Below, in pieces: positions 1 to 7,795 of a DNA stretch of 64,000 nucleotides; position 1 is the first letter of the stretch, and the number at the start of each line of letters is the position of its first letter. The notes under the pieces were generated by a model that worked only from the letters and a program-made list of their open reading frames with translations, was not told where the DNA came from and ran no database searches. Location: positions 496,001 to 560,000 of the forward strand of contig JAIQFD010000002.1 of assembly GCA_020073495.1 (NCBI GenBank), written 5' to 3'. Origin of the DNA: Terriglobia bacterium. GTDB taxonomy: Bacteria > Acidobacteriota > Terriglobia > Terriglobales > Acidobacteriaceae. Made by a program: the position numbers and the translations under genes.

Positions 1-1494
1 CGGCTTTCCTTCCGTGAGCGTGCCCGTCTTGTCGATCACTAATGTGTCGACGCGCTCCATGGTCTCCAGCGCTTCGGCATTCTTGATGAGCACACCGGCG
101 CGGGCGCCGCGCCCCGTGCCTACCATGATGGCCATCGGTGTAGCCAGTCCAAGCGCGCAGGGACACGCAATGATCAGCACCGCGACGGCATTGACCAAGC
201 CGTGCGCCAGCCGCGGCTGCGGGCCCACCAACGCCCACACGATGAAGGTGACCGCTGCGATCGCGACCACCGCCGGAACGAAGATGCCTGCCACCTTGTC
301 CGCCAGCCGCTGGATGGGTGCGCGGCTGCGCTGCGCTTCGGCGACCATGCGCACGATCTGTGCCAGCAAGGTCTCGCTGCCCACGCGATCAGCGCGCATG
401 ACCAGCGACCCGGTCCCGTTCACCGTGGCCCCGATCACCTTTGCTCCCGGCCCCTTCTCGACCGGGATGGACTCGCCCGTCACCATCGACTCGTCCACCG
501 CACTGGTGCCCTCGAGCACAACACCGTCTACCGGTACCTTTTCTCCCGGCCGCACGCGCAGCCGGTCGCCGGGATGAACCTGGTCGAGCGTGATGTCGCG
601 CTCGCTGCCGTCGTCGGAAACCTTACGCGCCATCTTGGGCGATAGGTCGAGCAGCGCCCGGATCGCCGCACCTGTGCGGCTGCGCGCCCGCAGTTCGAGC
701 ACCTGCCCCAGCAACACCAGCACGACGATCGCCGCCGCGGCTTCGTAGTAGACCTCGGCCGCGCCTCCGTGTCCGCGGAATTGCTCCGGCAATGCCGACG
801 GAAACAGCGTCGCGAACAGGCTGTAGGCATATGCCACGCCCGTGCCCATGCCGATCAGAGTGAACATGTTGAGATGGCGGGTCTCCAGCGACACCCAGGC
901 GCGCTGGAAGAACGGCCATCCGCCCCACAGTACGATGGGCGATGCCAGCGCGAATTGTAGCCACGGCATCAGCTGCGGCGGCACCGCGTGGGGGGCGAAG
1001 TACATCAAACCCATCGACAGCACGAGCAGCGGGATCAGCAGCACCGCCCCGACCCAAAAGCGGCGTGTCATGCTCTTCAGCTCGGGATCGTCCTGCGCCT
1101 CGGCGGTAATCGTCTCCGGCTCCAGCGCCATCCCGCAGATCGGGCACGGCCCCGGTTTCGATTCCCGGACTTCCGGGTCCATGGGGCAGACCCAGACCGT
1201 CCCAGGCTTCGCCGGGGCGATTTGCGCGGTGGGGGACGGAATCGCATCTGTCGCCGCCGGCTTCGGCATCCCGAGTGAGATCCCTACGAGCGGCGATGTC
1301 CCCGCCACCTTATTCAGATATTTCTGCGGATCCGCCTGGAACTTCCCCGCGCATCCCGGGCAGCAAAAGTAGAACGTCTTACCCGCGTGATCGACCTTCG
1401 CTCTGGCGGTCGCCGGGTCCACCATCATCCCGCAGACCGGGTCGAGCTCCTTCTTCCCCGGCCCGGATTGGCCCACGATCTTCAGTGCATCCAT
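1..1494 (-). CDS. copA: Copper-translocating P1B-type ATPase, C-terminus off the window
   Basis: Exports Cu(I) across the inner membrane using ATP. The frame starts at ATG 1494 and runs off the left edge. It opens with a YHS-type metal domain (DPVCGMMVD, residues about 17-25), then a heavy-metal-binding domain ([10 protein letters not shown]...CPICGM), several membrane helices, the actuator loop motif TGES, the transport motif CPC in [11 protein letters not shown], and the phosphorylation motif [11 protein letters not shown] right at the window edge. The usual N-terminal CxxC HMA domain is absent and replaced by YHS plus HMBD. The start lies 2 bases after the csoR stop, so the two genes are almost certainly co-transcribed and coupled. 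CPC and the CsoR partner point to copper rather than zinc or cadmium. Confidence 0.93.
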   Translation of the reverse strand, partial: MDALKIVGQSGPGKKELDPVCGMMVDPATARAKVDHAGKTFYFCCPGCAGKFQADPQKYLNKVAGTSPLVGISLGMPKPAATDAIPSPTAQIAPAKPGTVWVCPMDPEVRESKPGPCPICGMALEPETITAEAQDDPELKSMTRRFWVGAVLLIPLLVLSMGLMYFAPHAVPPQLMPWLQFALASPIVLWGGWPFFQRAWVSLETRHLNMFTLIGMGTGVAYAYSLFATLFPSALPEQFRGHGGAAEVYYEAAAAIVVLVLLGQVLELRARSRTGAAIRALLDLSPKMARKVSDDGSERDITLDQVHPGDRLRVRPGEKVPVDGVVLEGTSAVDESMVTGESIPVEKGPGAKVIGATVNGTGSLVMRADRVGSETLLAQIVRMVAEAQRSRAPIQRLADKVAGIFVPAVVAIAAVTFIVWALVGPQPRLAHGLVNAVAVLIIACPCALGLATPMAIMVGTGRGARAGVLIKNAEALETMERVDTLVIDKTGTLTEGKP

Positions 1495-1496
1495 GT

Positions 1497-1868
1497 TCAC
1501 CTCGAATACCGGGAGAACAGCTCGACCAGTTCGTCGTACATCGCCTCGGCGCGCTCCGGTGAGCCCTTGATGGCGGCAGTGGCACAATTGCGCAGGTGAT
1601 TGCGCAACAACTCCCGCCCTACGTTGCGCAGCGCCTCATTCACCGCCGAGAGCTGTACCAGGATGTCGGCGCAATAGCGGCTTTCCTCAACCATTCGCTG
1701 CAGCCCCCGCACCTGGCCCTCGATCCGGCGCAGCCGGTTCAGGTTCGCCGCCCGGATCTCCGGATCCACAGCCACTGCCTTCCTGGCGCCGCGCTCCGCC
1801 CCGCTGGCGCACCCGCAGGCTGCGCCGGCCGTTGGATGCTCCGATTGGCTGGGTTTCGCCATATCCAC
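1497..1868 (-). CDS. csoR: CsoR-family copper-sensing transcriptional repressor
   Basis: All-helical metal-responsive repressor of 121-123 residues. It carries the family's Cys-His-Cys copper site: the cysteine of YCADIL and the histidine and cysteine of NHLRNC. A Cys-rich N-terminal extension (CGCAS) is unusual and may add a metal ligand. The start is either GTG 1868 or ATG 1862. A perfect palindrome of CsoR-operator type lies 5 bases upstream, so autoregulation together with copA is expected; Cu(I) binding would release the repressor (family knowledge). FrmR/RcnR relatives are the alternative, but the coupled copA gene favours CsoR. Confidence 0.9.
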   Translation of the reverse strand: MDMAKPSQSEHPTAGAACGCASGAERGARKAVAVDPEIRAANLNRLRRIEGQVRGLQRMVEESRYCADILVQLSAVNEALRNVGRELLRNHLRNCATAAIKGSPERAEAMYDELVELFSRYSR

Positions 1869-1873
1869 ATCAT

Positions 1874-1890
1874 ATACCCCATGGGGGTAT
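1874..1890. promoter_or_regulatory. CsoR-type operator palindrome
   Basis: ATACCCCATGGGGGTAT is a perfect inverted repeat (ATACCCC, 3-base spacer, GGGGTAT). It matches the G/C-tract operators known for CsoR repressors. It lies immediately ahead of csoR, so it probably overlaps the promoter or transcript start of the csoR-copA operon. It also lies about 100 bases upstream of the divergent HMA-like gene. Confidence 0.75.
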
Positions 1891-1992
1891 TAAGCAACGA
1901 ATGGATGTCCACCGGCGGTATGCCATCCCGAAATTTCCAGGAGGCCTGCCCTCGCGTATATTGATGGGTACGGTCCAGGAGGGATGGATCCG

Positions 1993-2220
1993 ATGACCGC
2001 CCTTGACGTGGTGTTCCGCTACGGCGCCGCTCCCGGCGAGGCCGAGATCCGCGCCATCGCTCCCCTGCGCGATGTCTACGGCATCCGCCGCCTCCGGTTC
2101 GACGAGAAGGAGCACACCATTCGCGTGGAGTACGACGCCAGCCGTCTGAATGAGAAGACGGTCGCCGGCCTCCTGCGCGGCGCCGGCATCGACCTGATGG
2201 AGAAAGTCGCCCTGGTTTAG
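1993..2220 (+). CDS. Cysteine-less HMA-like small protein
   Basis: About 75 residues with the beta-alpha-beta-beta-alpha-beta pattern of heavy-metal-associated domains (for example RLRFDEKEHTIRVEYD and EKTVAGLLRGAGI), but without the CxxC metal motif. The AGGAGG at 1977-1982 is too close to ATG 1984 and well spaced from ATG 1993, so I prefer the latter. It is divergent from csoR-copA and may share its operator. Possible roles are a degenerate copper chaperone or a regulatory partner of the ATPase; neither is shown by sequence. Confidence 0.7.
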   Translation: MTALDVVFRYGAAPGEAEIRAIAPLRDVYGIRRLRFDEKEHTIRVEYDASRLNEKTVAGLLRGAGIDLMEKVALV

Positions 2221-2259
2221 GCGGCCCGGGGCGGGCTCGCCTCTCTTTACAGCAAGAAA

Positions 2260-2289
2260 CAAGGGGCACGGCTCCTGCCGTGCCCCTTG
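2260..2289 (-). terminator. Intrinsic terminator between convergent genes
   Basis: A 13-bp perfect stem (CAAGGGGCACGGC with its complement) and a 4-base loop sit between the HMA-like gene and the TPR gene. On the minus strand the stem is followed by TTTCTTG, fitting termination of the TPR gene; it may also stop plus-strand transcription. Confidence 0.75.
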
Positions 2290-2302
2290 CGCTTCGAGAA
2301 CC

Positions 2303-3028
2303 TTATTTCGTGACCTTCTGCGCGCCGAACTCTCGTGCCCGCCGCAGGCACTCGTCGGCCGCCTTGTCATCGCCCTCGGCTCGCTTCAGCAACGCCAGGT
2401 GGTACAGGCTGCTCACCTCACCCACCGCTTCCTCCTGGCTGCGCTCGAAGGCCCGCTCCGCGGCTTCGATGTTTCCTCGCCGCTCGTGGATCACTCCCAT
2501 GTGGTAGTGCGCCATCAGGTAGTCCGGTGTCAGCATGACGGCTTGCTCGAACTCACGCAACGCCTCATCCAACTCTCCGGCGTGGAACAGGGCGATGGCC
2601 ATGCGATAGTGGGCCGCATTGCAGTGGGGATCGATGGACAAGCATTTGCGATAGGCCTTCACCGCCTCCGGCATGTCGCCGCGGTGGTAGTGGGCGACTC
2701 CCAGGTCGTAGTAGGCGCGCGCAAAGCGCGGCGCCTTGGCCAGTGCTATTTCGTAGTGCCGGACGGCGACGTCGAGCACCCCCTGCCGGAAATACACCGC
2801 TCCCAGAAGGTGGTTGGCGAGCACGTGGTCCGGCTGTGCCTCCAGCAGCCGCTCCAGCTCGCGGCGCGCCTCGTCGTTGTTGCCTTCCTGCTCGTGCACC
2901 AGCGCCAGTAACAGGCGGTGGTCGATGAAGGCATCGCGCAGAAACACGCCGCATTCGGCGCAGAACTTGTCGCTGGGCTGGCAGACGTGTCCGCAGCGGT
3001 TGCAGCGCGGGGTAGCAGGGCTGCTCAT
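2303..3028 (-). CDS. Zinc-ribbon TPR-repeat protein
   Basis: 241 residues. It begins with a double-CxxC zinc ribbon (CNRCG and CAECG, residues about 9-28) followed by about five tetratricopeptide repeats (for example AYYDLGVAHYHRGDMPEAV and AHYHMGVIHERRGNIEAAE). There is no signal peptide, so it is probably a cytoplasmic scaffold for protein interactions. It ends at a strong terminator shared with the convergent HMA-like gene. No specific partner can be named. Confidence 0.85.
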   Translation of the reverse strand: MSSPATPRCNRCGHVCQPSDKFCAECGVFLRDAFIDHRLLLALVHEQEGNNDEARRELERLLEAQPDHVLANHLLGAVYFRQGVLDVAVRHYEIALAKAPRFARAYYDLGVAHYHRGDMPEAVKAYRKCLSIDPHCNAAHYRMAIALFHAGELDEALREFEQAVMLTPDYLMAHYHMGVIHERRGNIEAAERAFERSQEEAVGEVSSLYHLALLKRAEGDDKAADECLRRAREFGAQKVTK

Positions 3029-3079
3029 AGGGGGCCTCCTGGCCTGATTGCATTGGACGCCGCCGGCGACCCGGCCTCA

Positions 3080-3093
3080 GTGACTCGCATCAC
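3080..3093. promoter_or_regulatory. Imperfect CRP-like box (GTGA-N6-TCAC)
   Basis: GTGACTCGCATCAC keeps the spacing of the perfect boxes ahead of sdhC and icd but has only the 8-base core. It lies between the divergent TPR and STAS genes. A single site with this short core could occur by chance. Confidence 0.35.
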
Positions 3094-3210
3094 CCCGCAA
3101 GGTGACCCATGCACCGCCCTGGTAACCTGCCTCCGTCCGCCCCGTTCCGCTTGCATTGCATGGGCCGGCTGCACTAACCTTCACATCCCCCGCCCGCCCG
3201 GGAGCCGCAC

Positions 3211-3579
3211 ATGGAACTGCAGATCGAGACCCGCGACATGGACGGCGTCACCGTCGTCTTCTGCCAGGGAAAACTCGTTCTGGGGGAGGAGATCACCCAG
3301 TTTGGCAACCAGATCCGCGCCATCCTGGAAGAAAAGCCGGTGATCGTGATGGACCTCAGCGGCCTCTCCTACGCCGACAGCAGCGGCATCGGGACGCTCA
3401 TGGGGCTGTTCATCGCCGCCCGTGCGCGCAGCGGAGAGATCAAGTTCGCCAACCCTTCCGAGCGCCTTTCGCACGTGCTCAAGTCCATGCAACTGGTGGG
3501 CGTCCTCGGCATGTACCCGAAAGTGGACGACGCCATCCGCTCCCTGAAGGCTCGCTCCGCCGCTCCCGGACCGTTCTGA
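3211..3579 (+). CDS. STAS-domain anti-sigma factor antagonist
   Basis: 122-residue single STAS domain of the SpoIIAA/RsbV type. The conserved phospho-acceptor loop is present (DLSGLSYADSSGIG, Ser57/Ser58). Family members bind a serine kinase/anti-sigma factor and switch on phosphorylation of this serine. No partner kinase or sigma factor is adjacent, so its pathway is unknown. GGAG stands about 8 bases before the ATG. Confidence 0.88.
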   Translation: MELQIETRDMDGVTVVFCQGKLVLGEEITQFGNQIRAILEEKPVIVMDLSGLSYADSSGIGTLMGLFIAARARSGEIKFANPSERLSHVLKSMQLVGVLGMYPKVDDAIRSLKARSAAPGPF

Positions 3580-3616
3580 TCAACAGCAGGAATGGCGGGG
3601 AATCTGCCGACAAAGG

Positions 3617-3643
3617 AATGGCGCGCCCTGAGAGATTCGAACT
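3617..3643 (-). repeat. Truncated 3' end of tRNA-Arg
   Basis: 27 bases identical to 3758-3784, that is the T-arm 3' half, acceptor strand, encoded CCA and two following bases of the tRNA-Arg gene. With the intact gene it brackets the 114-base insert 3644-3757, like an att-site or long target-site duplication. Confidence 0.85.
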
Positions 3644-3757
3644 TGAGCCGATTTGCGGGCGTCAGACGAGCGCAGCGAGGCGGGAGCCCGCAGGCGAAAT
3701 CCTGAGCCGGAGCGCAGCGCCGGCGAAGGATCTCTCCCAGCAAGGAGCATGCAAGAA
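3644..3757 (+). repeat. tRNA-associated insert module, 114 bp
   Basis: Non-coding module containing a GCGGGC...GCCCGC hairpin followed by a second hairpin that ends GGCGAAGGATCTCT. It is clearly homologous to the inserts at tRNA-Ser (30785-30887 and 30920-31022), sharing TTGCGGGCGT, GGGAGCCCGCAG, CCTGAG and the GCGA..GG..CTCT end. It lies in the same orientation relative to the truncated tRNA end. Confidence 0.8.
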
Positions 3758-3759
3758 AA

Positions 3760-3836
3760 TGGCGCGCCCTGAGAGATTCGAACTCCCGACCTTCTGGTTC
3801 GTAGCCAGACGCTCTATCCAACTGAGCTAAGGGCGC
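3760..3836 (-). tRNA. tRNA-Arg (anticodon ACG), CCA encoded
   Basis: The minus strand folds as a complete cloverleaf: acceptor GCGCCCT/AGGGCGC, D arm with GCTCAGTTGGATAGAGC, anticodon stem TCTGG/CCAGA with loop CTACGAA (ACG), T arm with GTTCGAATC, and CCA encoded at 3762-3760. The A34 of this tRNA is the classical substrate of TadA, which is also encoded in this window. Confidence 0.96.
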
Positions 3837-3893
3837 GCGTCGCGTGCGCTGCTGAAGACCTGATTATATCGGAAGCCCGCTGGCCGTGAAAGT

Positions 3894-5303
3894 TCACGCC
3901 GCGGGCGTGCGGCGGGCGCGTTGCCCGCGCAGCGGCACATCGATGCCGTACCGCCTCATCTTGTAGAGCAAGGCCTTATAGCTGATGCTCAGCGTGCGCG
4001 CGGCTTCCTTGCGGCTCCCCCCGCTCTGCTCCAGCGCCTGCGTGATCGCTTCTGCCTCGGCTTCGTCTTTCAGGTCGCGGACCATGCGCTTGAGCCCTCC
4101 GTTGGTAGCGGCTGTGGCGGCGGCGACGGCGATCGCCGTCGACGCGGCACCGCCTTCCAGGTCACGCAGGATGAGCTTCTCGTCTCCCAACACCAGGTAA
4201 CGCTTTACCATGTTCTCCAGCTCGCGCACGTTCCCGTGCCACTCGTGACGCAGGCATGCAGCCAGGAGCGACCGCGAGAAACCCAGCGGCTGTCGGCCAT
4301 ATTGTTCCGCCATGCGCCCCATGAAATGCTTCAACAGCGCCACGATCTCCTGCTTCCGCTCGCGCAGCGGCGGGATATGGATGGTGAAAGCGTTCAAGCG
4401 GTAGTACAAATCTTCGCGCAGCCGCCCCTCGGCCAAGGCCTGCTGCACGTTGACGTTGGTGGCGGCGAGCACTCGCACGTCCACTTCGATATTGCTGCGC
4501 CCGCCCAGCCGCGAGAATGACTGGTCTTGCAGGACGTGCAGCAGCTTGGCCTGGAGCCCGGGCGACATCTCGGCGATCTCGTCCAGCAGCATGGTCCCGT
4601 GGTTGCAAAGCTCGAACTTCCCCGGCTTGGTATGGATGGCGCCGGTGAAGGCCCCCGCTTCGTATCCGAATAGCTCGCTCTCCAGCAGGTCGGTGGGGAC
4701 CGCCGCGCAGTTCACTTTGAGGAAGTCTCGGTGCGAGCGCAGCGACATCTTGTGGATCATGCGCGCCACCACCTCTTTGCCGGTCCCGCTTTCGCCCAGC
4801 ATCAGCACGGGCACGTCCACCCGGGCGATCTGCGCCACTTGGGCGCGGATCGCGTGCATGGCCGGGCTCGCCGCCACGAAGAAACAACCCTCCTCGATCT
4901 GCTCGATCTCCGCGCCTCCTCCCTCCAGCGGCCGCGTCACCGTGTCCAGGCAAACCTCCAGGACGGCGTCGAGTTCGGATCTCTGGAATGGCTTGGTGAG
5001 GTAGTCGCTCGCCCCCAGCCGCATGGCCTCGACCACCTGGTGCGTGTCGCTGACGCAGGTCAGGATGACCACCTTCAGCTCGGGTTGGAGGCGCCGCAAT
5101 TCGGCGAGCGTCGCAAGGCCGTCCATCCGCGGCATGACGAGATCGAGCAGCGTCACATCGGGAGCGTGCCGCTGCACCCGCTCGATGGCTTCTGGCCCGC
5201 TGGCTGCTGTGTCCACCTGGTAGCCGTCGATCTCCAGCAGCGTGCGCAGGTATCCCCGCATGCTCGCTTCGTCATCGACGATGAGGATTCGCCCAGCCGC
5301 CAT
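3894..5303 (-). CDS. NtrC-family sigma-54-dependent response regulator
   Basis: 469 residues. The receiver domain (1-120, phospho-Asp in LLDLVMPRMDG) is followed by an AAA+ ATPase with Walker A GESGTGKE, the sigma-54 contact loop GAFTGA, Walker B LLDEIAEM, and a C-terminal Fis-type HTH (SGGSRKEAARTLSISYKAL). It activates sigma-54 promoters on phosphorylation by a kinase that is not adjacent. A GTGA-N6-TCAC box lies about 100 bases upstream. Its target genes cannot be read from the window. Confidence 0.93.
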   Translation of the reverse strand: MAAGRILIVDDEASMRGYLRTLLEIDGYQVDTAASGPEAIERVQRHAPDVTLLDLVMPRMDGLATLAELRRLQPELKVVILTCVSDTHQVVEAMRLGASDYLTKPFQRSELDAVLEVCLDTVTRPLEGGGAEIEQIEEGCFFVAASPAMHAIRAQVAQIARVDVPVLMLGESGTGKEVVARMIHKMSLRSHRDFLKVNCAAVPTDLLESELFGYEAGAFTGAIHTKPGKFELCNHGTMLLDEIAEMSPGLQAKLLHVLQDQSFSRLGGRSNIEVDVRVLAATNVNVQQALAEGRLREDLYYRLNAFTIHIPPLRERKQEIVALLKHFMGRMAEQYGRQPLGFSRSLLAACLRHEWHGNVRELENMVKRYLVLGDEKLILRDLEGGAASTAIAVAAATAATNGGLKRMVRDLKDEAEAEAITQALEQSGGSRKEAARTLSISYKALLYKMRRYGIDVPLRGQRARRTPAA

Positions 5304-5401
5304 GGTTCGTGTAGGAGACGCCGCCCGGTGGGGGATCCTCCAGGACTCGTGCGTTTCATTCCCTGCTACTGCATCGTGCGCGGTTGGGGCTGAGGTGTTC
5401 A

Positions 5402-5415
5402 GTGACGCAGGTCAC
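5402..5415. promoter_or_regulatory. Imperfect CRP-like box (GTGA-N6-TCAC)
   Basis: GTGACGCAGGTCAC lies between the divergent NtrC-type regulator gene and rdgB and has the same half-site spacing as the perfect boxes at 6898, 17353 and 47896. Confidence 0.4.
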
Positions 5416-5563
5416 GCCCAGCCGGTTAAGCCCCGCGTCGCGGTTGTGTTTTTCATTATGGGAATCCGGGGCAGAACCTCCTCGCATTCACGGGCGACGG
5501 CCTTGTCGCCCGCTTTTCTTTGCTCGACCCTCCCTCTGTCGGTGCACAGTACAATCGGGCGGC

Positions 5564-6208
5564 ATGGCACGCGTCCTGATCGCCACCTCAAACCCCGGCA
5601 AGCTGCGAGACTTTTCCGGCGCGGCTGCCCCTCGCGGCATAGACGTCCAGGGGCTGCCCGGCTTCGCTTCCCTGCCCCAGGTTGTCGAGGACGGCGCGAG
5701 CTTCGAAGCCAATGCCCGTAAGAAAGCGGAGCACTACAGCCGCTTCGCGCCGGGCGAGGTGGTGTTGGCCGACGATTCGGGCCTCGAGGTGGACGCGCTC
5801 TCCGGCGCGCCCGGTGTGCACTCCGCGCGCTTCGCGGCTCTCCAGAACGGCTCGGCCGCGGCGAACTCCGGAGACGCCGCCAATAATGCCCGCCTGCTGC
5901 GCGAGTTGGTCTCGGTGACGGACGACCGTCGCGCCGCCCGCTTCGTCTGCGTCATCGCCGCCGCCCGCGACGGACATACTCTCGCCACCTTCCGCGGCAG
6001 CGCGGAGGGATGCATTCTGCGTGCCCCTCGCGGCTCCGGAGGCTTCGGATACGATCCCCTCTTTTTTTTCCCTTCCCTGGGAAAAACCTTTGCCGAACTG
6101 GCGCCCGAAGAAAAGGCCGCGGTCAGCCACCGCGGCCAGGCATTCCGAAATTTTCTGCAATGGTTCGAGCGAGATCCGTCCCCTTCGCTGCGCTTAGGGT
6201 CAGGATGA
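5564..6208 (+). CDS. rdgB: XTP/dITP diphosphatase (HAM1 family)
   Basis: About 214 residues. Hydrolyses non-canonical purine nucleoside triphosphates to monophosphates, cleansing the nucleotide pool. N-terminal ATSNPGKLRDF and the later DDSGLEVDAL, GAPGVHSARF and SGGFGYDPLFF are the family's substrate and metal motifs. I start at ATG 5564; upstream in-frame sequence shows no homology. The last residues (SPSLRLGSG) and the stop codon are supplied by the composite hairpin repeat at 6172-6249, so the native C-terminus has been replaced by repeat sequence. Confidence 0.93.
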   Translation: MARVLIATSNPGKLRDFSGAAAPRGIDVQGLPGFASLPQVVEDGASFEANARKKAEHYSRFAPGEVVLADDSGLEVDALSGAPGVHSARFAALQNGSAAANSGDAANNARLLRELVSVTDDRRAARFVCVIAAARDGHTLATFRGSAEGCILRAPRGSGGFGYDPLFFFPSLGKTFAELAPEEKAAVSHRGQAFRNFLQWFERDPSPSLRLGSG

Positions 6209-6249
6209 CGGCGGCGGGCTCCCGCTACGCTCACGCCCGCAAGGCGCCG
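6172..6249 (-). repeat. Composite hairpin repeat (modules A+B), overlaps rdgB 3' end
   Basis: Read on the minus strand, it has TTGCGGGCGTGAGCG...GGGAGCCCGC (module A) followed by TCATCCTGA...GCGCAGCGAAGGGGA (module B). This is the same A-then-B order as in the tRNA-associated inserts. It fills the space between the convergent rdgB and GAF-like genes and encodes the rdgB C-terminus. Confidence 0.75.
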
Positions 6250-6792
6250 TCATTTGAAGCATTTCGCCAGCGACGCGGCGATGGTCACCAGCCTCTGCAG
6301 GTCCGCGGGCGCGAAATCCGGTCCCGAATCCGGCGCCGACTTGCCCTTGCGCGATACTTCGATCACGCCGACCACGCCTGCCGGCCCCATCACTGGCACG
6401 CTCATCATCTTCTGGATGACGTGCGCCAGCTTCTCGTCCGCGGCGGGGTGTTGACCCGCAACCTTGGGCTTGCCCGCCAGCTCCACCGCCTCGAAGACAC
6501 TGGCGTGCTTGGACTGCGCGAAATTGTTGATGATCTCCGCCCGCTTGGTGTTGGCGGTGCGGGCCGCCAGCGAGGTCGATGTGTTGACCGGGATCGATCC
6601 CACCGTCGCCAACTTGGCCGGAAACAGGAAGGACAGCATCTGCTTTTCCAACCGCAGGATCCCGACCTCGTCCTCTTTCACGTTAAAGGCCTTCGCGATC
6701 TCAGCGGCCACGCGCTCGCTGTTTTTCGGGTTCAGACCCTCTTTCTCGATCTCGTTCGCCAGCTGCGCGAATGCAATCACGGGTGTCGCCAT
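6250..6792 (-). CDS. GAF-like domain protein
   Basis: 180 residues whose pattern matches a single GAF sensor domain: N-terminal helix, EDEVGILRLEKQML, a variable ligand region, then VPVMGPAGVVGVIEVSRKG, the typical GAF beta-strand signature. There is no signal peptide, output domain or heme motif. It lies divergent to the sdh operon with a CRP-like box between them. The ligand is unknown. Confidence 0.7.
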   Translation of the reverse strand: MATPVIAFAQLANEIEKEGLNPKNSERVAAEIAKAFNVKEDEVGILRLEKQMLSFLFPAKLATVGSIPVNTSTSLAARTANTKRAEIINNFAQSKHASVFEAVELAGKPKVAGQHPAADEKLAHVIQKMMSVPVMGPAGVVGVIEVSRKGKSAPDSGPDFAPADLQRLVTIAASLAKCFK

Positions 6793-6897
6793 GGTGCGCT
6801 ATCTCCTGATCCCAATGGGCGGTACTCTGCCGCGCCATTATATCCGCCGGGCTGCCCGGGGCAAGCCGCCCGGCCCCGAAATCCCAATACCTCCGTC

Positions 6898-6913
6898 TGT
6901 GATGTAGCTCACA
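6898..6913. promoter_or_regulatory. Perfect CRP/FNR-family box upstream of sdhC
   Basis: TGTGATGTAGCTCACA is a perfect TGTGA-N6-TCACA palindrome, the classical CRP-family consensus. It lies 98 bases before the sdhC start, between divergent genes. Identical half-sites precede icd and the kinase operon at 48 kb. Confidence 0.7.
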
Positions 6914-7010
6914 TAGGTGCGTTCATTAACGATTGACTTCCCCTCCGGCGGAAAACCATAATGCAAGGTTGGCAATCGGGGTCTTATTCATCTAAGGAGT
7001 ACTCATACCG

Positions 7011-7763
7011 ATGGCTTCTTCGGTCAGTCCTTCTATACCTGCTCCTGCCCCCAAAGTTCGATCCGGTGTCGCTCCGTTGCGTGCGGACCAGGGATACTCG
7101 TTCGTCCTGCGACGCCTGCACTCGTTGAGTGGGATCGTTCCCGTCGGGACATTCCTTGTTGAACATTTCATCAGCAATGCCTTCGCCACCAACGGGCCCA
7201 AAGCCTATATCGATCAGGTGAAGTTCCTGACCGGGCTGCCCTTTGCGGTTTGGCTCGAGGTCTTCGGAATCTACATCCCCATCGCCTTCCATGCCCTGTA
7301 CGGGATCTACATCTGGTGGCGTGGCGAATCGAACGTGACCGACTACCCCTGGCTGGGGAACTGGATGTACACGGCGCAGCGCTGGACGGGCATCGTCGCC
7401 TTCGCCTACATCCTCTACCACACCTACACCATGCGCTTTACCGGCGCGCACCTGTTCGTCAACCCCGGCGCCGCCTTCGGCAAGGTGCAATTGGAGCTCG
7501 CCGAAGGATGGCCGGTGTACGCCTACATCGTGGGCATCGTCGCGGCATCCTGGCACTTTGCGTATGGCATCTGGCTGTTCTGCGCCAAGTGGGGGATCAT
7601 CGTGGGCGGCAAGGCACGCAAGCGCTTTGGCGTGGTCTGCCTGGCGATCGGCATCCTTTTTGCGGCAGTAGGGCTTTATACGTTGCGCGCTTTCCTGGTG
7701 ACCCCGCTGCAGCCGATATCCGAGCCGGAGGCCCAGGTCCAGTCATTGCAAGTTCATAGATAA
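7011..7763 (+). CDS. sdhC: Succinate dehydrogenase cytochrome b558 subunit
   Basis: 250 residues; membrane anchor of complex II that passes electrons to quinone through b hemes. It has five hydrophobic helices (for example FAVWLEVFGIYIPIAFHALYG and AYIVGIVAASWHFAYGIWLF) with histidines placed as in the Bacillus-type single-anchor SdhC; no SdhD is needed. First gene of sdhC-sdhA-small membrane protein-sdhB. AAGGAG precedes the ATG. A perfect CRP-like box lies upstream. Confidence 0.93.
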   Translation: MASSVSPSIPAPAPKVRSGVAPLRADQGYSFVLRRLHSLSGIVPVGTFLVEHFISNAFATNGPKAYIDQVKFLTGLPFAVWLEVFGIYIPIAFHALYGIYIWWRGESNVTDYPWLGNWMYTAQRWTGIVAFAYILYHTYTMRFTGAHLFVNPGAAFGKVQLELAEGWPVYAYIVGIVAASWHFAYGIWLFCAKWGIIVGGKARKRFGVVCLAIGILFAAVGLYTLRAFLVTPLQPISEPEAQVQSLQVHR

Positions 7764-7795
7764 GGAGCCGGGGCTTCTCCCGGAAGCATTCATAC

